NCBI RefSeq assembly: GCF_003265345.1
Contig: NZ_QFWW01000002.1
Coordinates: 124,001 to 188,000 of the forward strand
DNA: 64,000 nt
Source of the DNA: Lentzea terrae
GTDB lineage: Bacteria; Actinomycetota; Actinomycetes; Mycobacteriales; Pseudonocardiaceae
Direction of reading: 5' to 3'
Position numbers and translations under genes: made by a program. Under the pieces are notes generated by a model, which saw nothing but the letters and a program-made list of their open reading frames with translations, made no database searches and had not been told where the DNA came from. Shown here one piece after another: positions 62,148 to 64,000 of this stretch (its first letter is position 1; each line of letters begins with the position of its first letter).

Positions 62148-62330
62148 TCAGGCCGGCTGAGCGACCTGGCGGCCAGCGTACTGACCACAGGCCGGGCAGG
62201 CGACGTGCTGCGGCTTCGGCTGGCGGCAAGCCTTGTTGGAGCACGCCACCAGGTGCACGGCAGACGTCTTCCACTGGGAACGGCGCGCACGGGTGTTCGA
62301 ACGCGACATTTTCCGCTTCGGGACGGCCAC
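62148..62330 (-). CDS. rpmF: 50S ribosomal protein L32
   Basis: 60 aa. [21 protein letters not shown] is the L32 start; the C-terminal zinc finger has [23 protein letters not shown] with four Cys, so this is the zinc-containing form. The stop is 16 bases before the rnc start; the preceding DUF177 gene ends two bases upstream. A duplicate Cys-free form would be expected elsewhere only if the genome has a zinc-regulated copy. Confidence 0.95.
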   Translation of the reverse strand: MAVPKRKMSRSNTRARRSQWKTSAVHLVACSNKACRQPKPQHVACPACGQYAGRQVAQPA

Positions 62331-62332
62331 GA

Positions 62333-62914
62333 CTACTTCTCCTCGTTGTTGTCATCGCTGAACCGCTCTTGCAACGCGGCCCAACGAGGGTCAATCGTCT
62401 CATGCCCGTGGTCGGGCCCGAGCTCCGCCCACCTACCGCCGCACTCGGAGCAAAGCCCCTTGCAGTCCGGCTCGCAGAGCGGTGCCTGCGGCAGTGCCAG
62501 GACAAGGGCGTCCCGCACCACAGGCTCGAGGTCGATCAGATCGTTCTCGATCCGACTGATCTCGTCTTCATCAGTGGTCTCGTCCGTGGTGCTGTCCGGC
62601 CACGCGTAGAGCTCCGTGACGCGGACTTCAACCTCATCGGCGATGGGCTCGAGGCACCTCGCGCACTCGCCTTCGACCTTGGCGAACGCCGTCCCCGAGA
62701 CGAGCACGCCCTCCACGACCGATTCGATCAGGAGATCGAGCTCAACCTCTCCGCCCTCTGGCACCGCGATCACACCGAGCAACCCCACACCCGCGGCGGG
62801 CACCGACCGAACGAAGGGTCGGCTGGAACCGGCGCGACGGCCGATGTCCCTGGTGTCGATGACCCAGGGACCGGATGCTGTGGGACGCGTGGACGCGTGA
62901 CGATGCTCAGTCAT
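62333..62914 (-). CDS. YceD/DUF177-family protein
   Basis: About 193 aa from ATG 62914 ([11 protein letters not shown]). Conserved CARCLEP core and the C-terminal [14 protein letters not shown], typical of the family that sits next to rpmF; in E. coli (YceD) and plants it affects 23S rRNA accumulation or processing. Two-base gap to rpmF. The frame runs further upstream, but the ATG at 62914 gives the known length. Confidence 0.9.
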   Translation of the reverse strand: MTEHRHASTRPTASGPWVIDTRDIGRRAGSSRPFVRSVPAAGVGLLGVIAVPEGGEVELDLLIESVVEGVLVSGTAFAKVEGECARCLEPIADEVEVRVTELYAWPDSTTDETTDEDEISRIENDLIDLEPVVRDALVLALPQAPLCEPDCKGLCSECGGRWAELGPDHGHETIDPRWAALQERFSDDNNEEK

Positions 62915-62993
62915 GATCAGATTGGTTGCCGGCGGGGACCTACCACGTCCAGCCGGTCCAGGGTACGGGACGACGGCCTCACGCGTGAAATCC

Positions 62994-63011
62994 GCAGGTG
63001 ATCGCACCTGC
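62994..63011 (-). terminator. Small hairpin downstream of sepIVA
   Basis: GCAGGTG and CACCTGC pair perfectly around ATCG, about 40 bases past the sepIVA stop and 80 bases before the DUF177 start. It could be a weak terminator for sepIVA. Confidence 0.4.
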
Positions 63012-63051
63012 TCGTAGTAGCGCGAATCACACGTTCAGGCGCCCTGGTTCG

Positions 63052-63768
63052 TTAAGCACCGTAGTCGAACGGCGCGGAAGCCCCCGCGACGGCCGGCCCG
63101 CGCAGGTGCGAACGGCCCTTGCCGACCGACCTGAGCGTGTGCGCGAGGAGGTCCTCGAAGTCCGCGAGCTTGCCGTCCACGTACGCGTCGCACTCCGACC
63201 GCAGCCGGATGGACTCGCTCTGCGCCGCGTCCAGGATTCGCGCGGCCTCGGCGTGCGCAGCCCGGACGACCTCCTGCTCGTTGACGAGCCTCGCCTGCTC
63301 GGCGCGGCCGTCCTCGGTGGCGCGCTCGTAGTTGGCACGGCCCGCCTGGATCATCCGCTCGGCCTCCGCGTGCGAACGGCCGACCAGGTCGTCGTACTCC
63401 TGCCGGCCGGCGGCGACGGTGCGCTCCGCCTGGTCCTCGGCCTCGGCGATCATGCGCTCGGCGCGGGCCCGCGCGTCGGAGAGCATCGCCTCCGCCTCGG
63501 CCTGCGCCTCCGCGAGCATGCGCTCGGCGTCCGCACGTGCCTTCGACACGCCCGCTTCCGCGTCGTGCTTGGCCTTGCCGACCAGCTCGTCCTTGTGGTC
63601 CAGCACGTCCTGCGCGTCGTCGAGCTCCGCGGGGATCGCGTCGCGCACGTCGTCGAGCAGTTCGAGCACATCACCGCGCGGCACCACGCAGCCCGAGGTC
63701 ATCGGAACTCCGCGCGCTTCCTCGACGATCGTGACGAGCTCGTCGAGTGCCTCGAACACCCGGTACAC
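63052..63768 (-). CDS. sepIVA: DivIVA-like septal protein SepIVA
   Basis: 238 aa. MYRVFEALDELVTIVEEARGVPM and then a long coiled coil with repeating Ala/Glu/Arg heptads (for example AEAQAEAEAMLSDARARAERMIAEAEDQAERTV), ending in a Gly/Pro-rich tail. Matches the mycobacterial septum-associated DivIVA-like protein (Rv2927c, SepIVA), which lies in the same position in that order. It regulates peptidoglycan synthesis at the septum. Confidence 0.85.
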   Translation of the reverse strand: MYRVFEALDELVTIVEEARGVPMTSGCVVPRGDVLELLDDVRDAIPAELDDAQDVLDHKDELVGKAKHDAEAGVSKARADAERMLAEAQAEAEAMLSDARARAERMIAEAEDQAERTVAAGRQEYDDLVGRSHAEAERMIQAGRANYERATEDGRAEQARLVNEQEVVRAAHAEAARILDAAQSESIRLRSECDAYVDGKLADFEDLLAHTLRSVGKGRSHLRGPAVAGASAPFDYGA

Positions 63769-63809
63769 GTCTCAACTCCCTAACCCCTGTGGCTCCCACT
63801 CACAAGTGT

Positions 63810-63848
63810 GCCCTGCCGATCTCCCCGAAAGAGGGAGATCGGCAGGGC
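63810..63848. terminator. 16-bp perfect hairpin between two divergent genes
   Basis: GCCCTGCCGATCTCCC and its complement GGGAGATCGGCAGGGC pair perfectly around CGAAAGA. It looks like an intrinsic terminator, but both flanking genes point away from it. It lies 16 bases upstream of the GNAT start on the plus strand and 42 bases upstream of the sepIVA start on the other strand. Confidence 0.6.
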
Positions 63849-63863
63849 GTGTCAGGATTTGCC

Positions 63864-64000
63864 GTGACCATCACGATCAGGCGGGCGACCGCGGCCGATG
63901 TCGACCCGATCGTGGCGATGCTCGCCGACGACCCGCTGGGCGCCGCGCGCGAGAAGCCAGGCGATCCCGCCTACCTCGAGGCCTTCGAAGTGATCGACGC
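63864..64000 (+). CDS. GNAT-family acetyltransferase, N-terminal fragment
   Basis: The first 45 codons from GTG 63864: VTITIRRATAADVDPIVAMLADDPLGAAREKPGD, the common GNAT N-terminus (IRRAT..D...I..ML..D). The gene continues beyond the window. The acetyl-CoA loop is not visible yet. Confidence 0.75.
   Translation, partial: MTITIRRATAADVDPIVAMLADDPLGAAREKPGDPAYLEAFEVID

Overview
The window is chromosomal DNA of a high-GC actinobacterium, most probably of the order Pseudonocardiales (Lentzea/Saccharothrix/Actinosynnema type). This is inferred from codon composition, frequent GTG starts, GTGA/ATGA start-stop overlaps, GlnR-like boxes, an AfsR-type regulator and a SepIVA-type septal protein. No rRNA, tRNA, insertion sequence, phage gene or CRISPR array was seen.

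The backbone is a conserved housekeeping block, almost all on the minus strand. From low to high coordinates it runs trmD(partial)-rimM-KH protein-rpsP, an amidohydrolase and ffh, glnD, glnB-amtB, ftsY, smc, acyP, mutM, rnc, rpmF, a DUF177 protein and sepIVA. The order is that remembered for Mycobacterium tuberculosis Rv2906c-Rv2927c. Translation, SRP targeting (Ffh/FtsY), nitrogen sensing (GlnD/GlnB/AmtB), chromosome segregation and cell division therefore form a frame, and accessory genes sit in its gaps.

Gap 1 (1.4-5.2 kb): PxpA-like protein, CPBP membrane protease, a non-coding tract of about 90-bp degenerate repeats, and an ECF41-type sigma factor divergent from its usual AhpD-like partner. 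Gap 2 (7.8-10.4 kb): kinase/HAD pair and an exported HAF-repeat protein. Gap 3 (14.8-34.6 kb): two tandem secreted tripeptidyl-aminopeptidase-like hydrolases. Then a large ureide/glyoxylate unit: hyi-glxR-gcl-glxK-allB-alc on the minus strand, uraD-uricase divergent, and malate synthase plus a CitE-like protein beside an IclR regulator. These take urate through allantoin to glyoxylate and on to glycerate-phosphate or malate. Related palindromes lie in both control regions. An LLM oxidoreductase/MFS/LysR group follows.

Gap 4 (36-46.5 kb): anmK overlapping a sodium:solute symporter, a tandem GNAT, an NB-ARC/10x42-residue-repeat STAND protein, a PlsC acyltransferase, an AfsR-like regulator and a structured C-rich RNA candidate (6C-like) just before smc. 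Gap 5 (50.1-60.3 kb): ECF sigma/anti-sigma pair, CAP-domain protein, two paralogous Ser/Thr-rich membrane proteins, KdpDE without kdpFABC alongside, MarR regulator with a perfect palindrome, PadR/HAAS pair and a divergent six-TM TIR protein.

The items most worth a second look are: a Gcl-like enzyme with Glu at position 51, where the classical enzyme has Val; the shared IclR-type operators; two GlnR-type boxes before amtB; the 6C-like RNA; the non-coding 90-bp repeats; and the TIR-membrane and NB-ARC/TPR proteins.
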